From assembly GCF_029953305.1 (NCBI RefSeq), contig NZ_JASBAN010000001.1, positions 2,101,001 through 2,165,000 of the forward strand: a stretch of DNA of 64,000 nt. The letters are read 5' to 3'. A model generated the notes under the pieces. It did not search any database. It saw only the letters and a list, made by a program, of their open reading frames with translations, and was not told where the DNA came from. A program made the translations under genes and the position numbers. Source of the stretch: Commensalibacter nepenthis. GTDB taxonomy: Bacteria; Pseudomonadota; Alphaproteobacteria; Acetobacterales; Acetobacteraceae. Positions 63,236 through 64,000 of the stretch are shown here, one piece after another; position 1 is the stretch's first letter; each line of letters begins with the position of its first letter.

Positions 63236-64000
63236 ATGTTTTACGATCAAAAAATAAACCATGGATTATCGTTGCTATCCAAAGGACAACTCCAAGAAGC
63301 TGATAATATCTTTTGTGATGTATTAACAAAAGAACCTAATTTTTCTGAGGCATTTTATGGCAGAGCCTGCGTAGCGAGGGCAGCAGGAAATCATGCTTTG
63401 GCTATTGGTTTTGCAGGACAGGCAATCGAAATTAAACCACAATCTCATTATTATATTCCCTTGGGATTGTCATTGTATGAACAAGGACATAGCGCAGAAG
63501 GAGAGGCTGCTTTAAAAAGTTCACTCTTATTAAATCCTTATGATCCAAGGGCTTATCATGCATTGGCTTTGGTTTATGAGGCAATGGGAAATCAACAAGG
63601 GGCGGAACATGCGTTTCGAAAAGCAATAGAGTTACAACCTTCATCTTTGACCTATTGGAAAGAGCTGATTCGATTTTATTATCAAGCAGAAGCATTCGAG
63701 CAAGCTTTAAATATTGCCAAGGATGCAGTTAAAAATAATGTGGGTAAAATAGAGTTTATGCATGAGCTTGGCGTTCTTTTGTATAAGATGGGCATATTAG
63801 GCGAAGCAGAGCGTGTATTTCGTAAAATCATACGCTTAAATCTTAATATTATTTCTGCTTACGCAAATTTGGGCGCTATTTTATTTCAGCTTAATCGATT
63901 GCAAGAAGCCAAAAAGAATTTGGTGTTTGCCCTCGAACATGAGCCTGAAGTCATTGAAACACAGGTTAATTTGGGATTGGTACAAATGGGGCTGGGGGCT
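63236..64000 (+). CDS. Tetratricopeptide-repeat protein (3' end outside the window)
   Basis: The frame is open from ATG 63236 to the window end (255 codons, no stop). It contains at least six TPR-type helical pairs with the 34-residue spacing, for example AFYGRACVARAAGNHALAIG, AYHALALVYEAMGNQQGAE, HAFRKAIELQPSS and AYANLGAILFQLNRLQEAKK. TPR domains bind protein partners. Without the C-terminus I cannot tell whether it carries an additional domain such as a glycosyltransferase or sulfotransferase. It is divergent from the MRJP-family gene, with about 200 bases between them. Confidence 0.82.
   Translation, partial: MFYDQKINHGLSLLSKGQLQEADNIFCDVLTKEPNFSEAFYGRACVARAAGNHALAIGFAGQAIEIKPQSHYYIPLGLSLYEQGHSAEGEAALKSSLLLNPYDPRAYHALALVYEAMGNQQGAEHAFRKAIELQPSSLTYWKELIRFYYQAEAFEQALNIAKDAVKNNVGKIEFMHELGVLLYKMGILGEAERVFRKIIRLNLNIISAYANLGAILFQLNRLQEAKKNLVFALEHEPEVIETQVNLGLVQMGLGA

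Overview
The window is a gene-dense, AT-rich stretch of bacterial chromosome. Its gene order is that of an alphaproteobacterium: pyrH-frr-uppS-cdsA-dxr-rseP-bamA-skp-lpxD-fabZ-lpxA-lpxI, then rpmH-rnpA-yidD-yidC-engB-argB-dapD-dapE, then rnd-kdsD-lptC-lptA-lptB-hpf. The low GC content, an NDUFS4-like complex I protein, the small DUF1150 gene beside an Hsp20 gene, PmtA, and sugar and choline gene sets together suggest an insect-gut member of the Acetobacteraceae such as Commensalibacter. The genus is my inference, not something read directly.

Layout. 1-12.6 kb: one long plus-strand run for UMP kinase, ribosome recycling, undecaprenyl and phospholipid precursors, isoprenoids, outer-membrane assembly (RseP, BamA, Skp) and lipid A (LpxD, FabZ, LpxA, LpxI), ending with glyoxalase I. 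12.9-20.4 kb: an orphan two-helix membrane protein with a histidine-kinase-like H-box, the rpmH/rnpA/yidD/yidC cluster, EngB, arginine and lysine biosynthesis, and a Yip1-like membrane protein. 20.4-22.7 kb: truA-fmt-def on the minus strand. 22.9-29.9 kb: Hsp20 and DUF1150, then the minus-strand hpf, DUF817, lptB, lptA, lptC, kdsD and rnd. The usual rpoN is missing between lptB and hpf. 30-32.6 kb: a decayed small gene, a CsaA-like gene overlapping gpt, tRNA-Pro(TGG), an NDUFS4-like gene, tRNA-Arg(TCT) and a YkuD-type lipoprotein.

32.7-44 kb is the accessory part. It holds a Leloir galactose operon (galE-galT-galK) and a complete choline-to-glycine-betaine module (betT divergent from betI-betB-betA, with a BetI-type palindrome between them). 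It also holds a PEBP-family protein, a galM fragment cut by a short AT-rich inverted-repeat element, a secreted protein made of 14-residue Asp/His/Arg repeats, and a frameshifted HEAT-like gene. 44-53 kb: a UbiB-like kinase, oligoendopeptidase F, an AT-rich orphan with a Cys/His-rich N-terminus, uvrB, an aldose-epimerase homologue, greB and gshB.

53.4-56.6 kb holds the most unusual locus: pmtA, a degenerate cytochrome-oxidase subunit I homologue, ctaB (heme O synthase) and a CoxF-like small protein. The subunit I homologue keeps both histidines that would hold the low-spin heme but has lost every ligand of the heme-copper oxygen-reducing centre. The rest (56.7-64 kb) encodes a Tim44-domain protein, PmbA/TldE, an M16 protease, threonine synthase, a major-royal-jelly/yellow-family secreted protein and the start of a TPR protein.

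No complete insertion sequence, prophage, CRISPR array or rRNA gene was seen.
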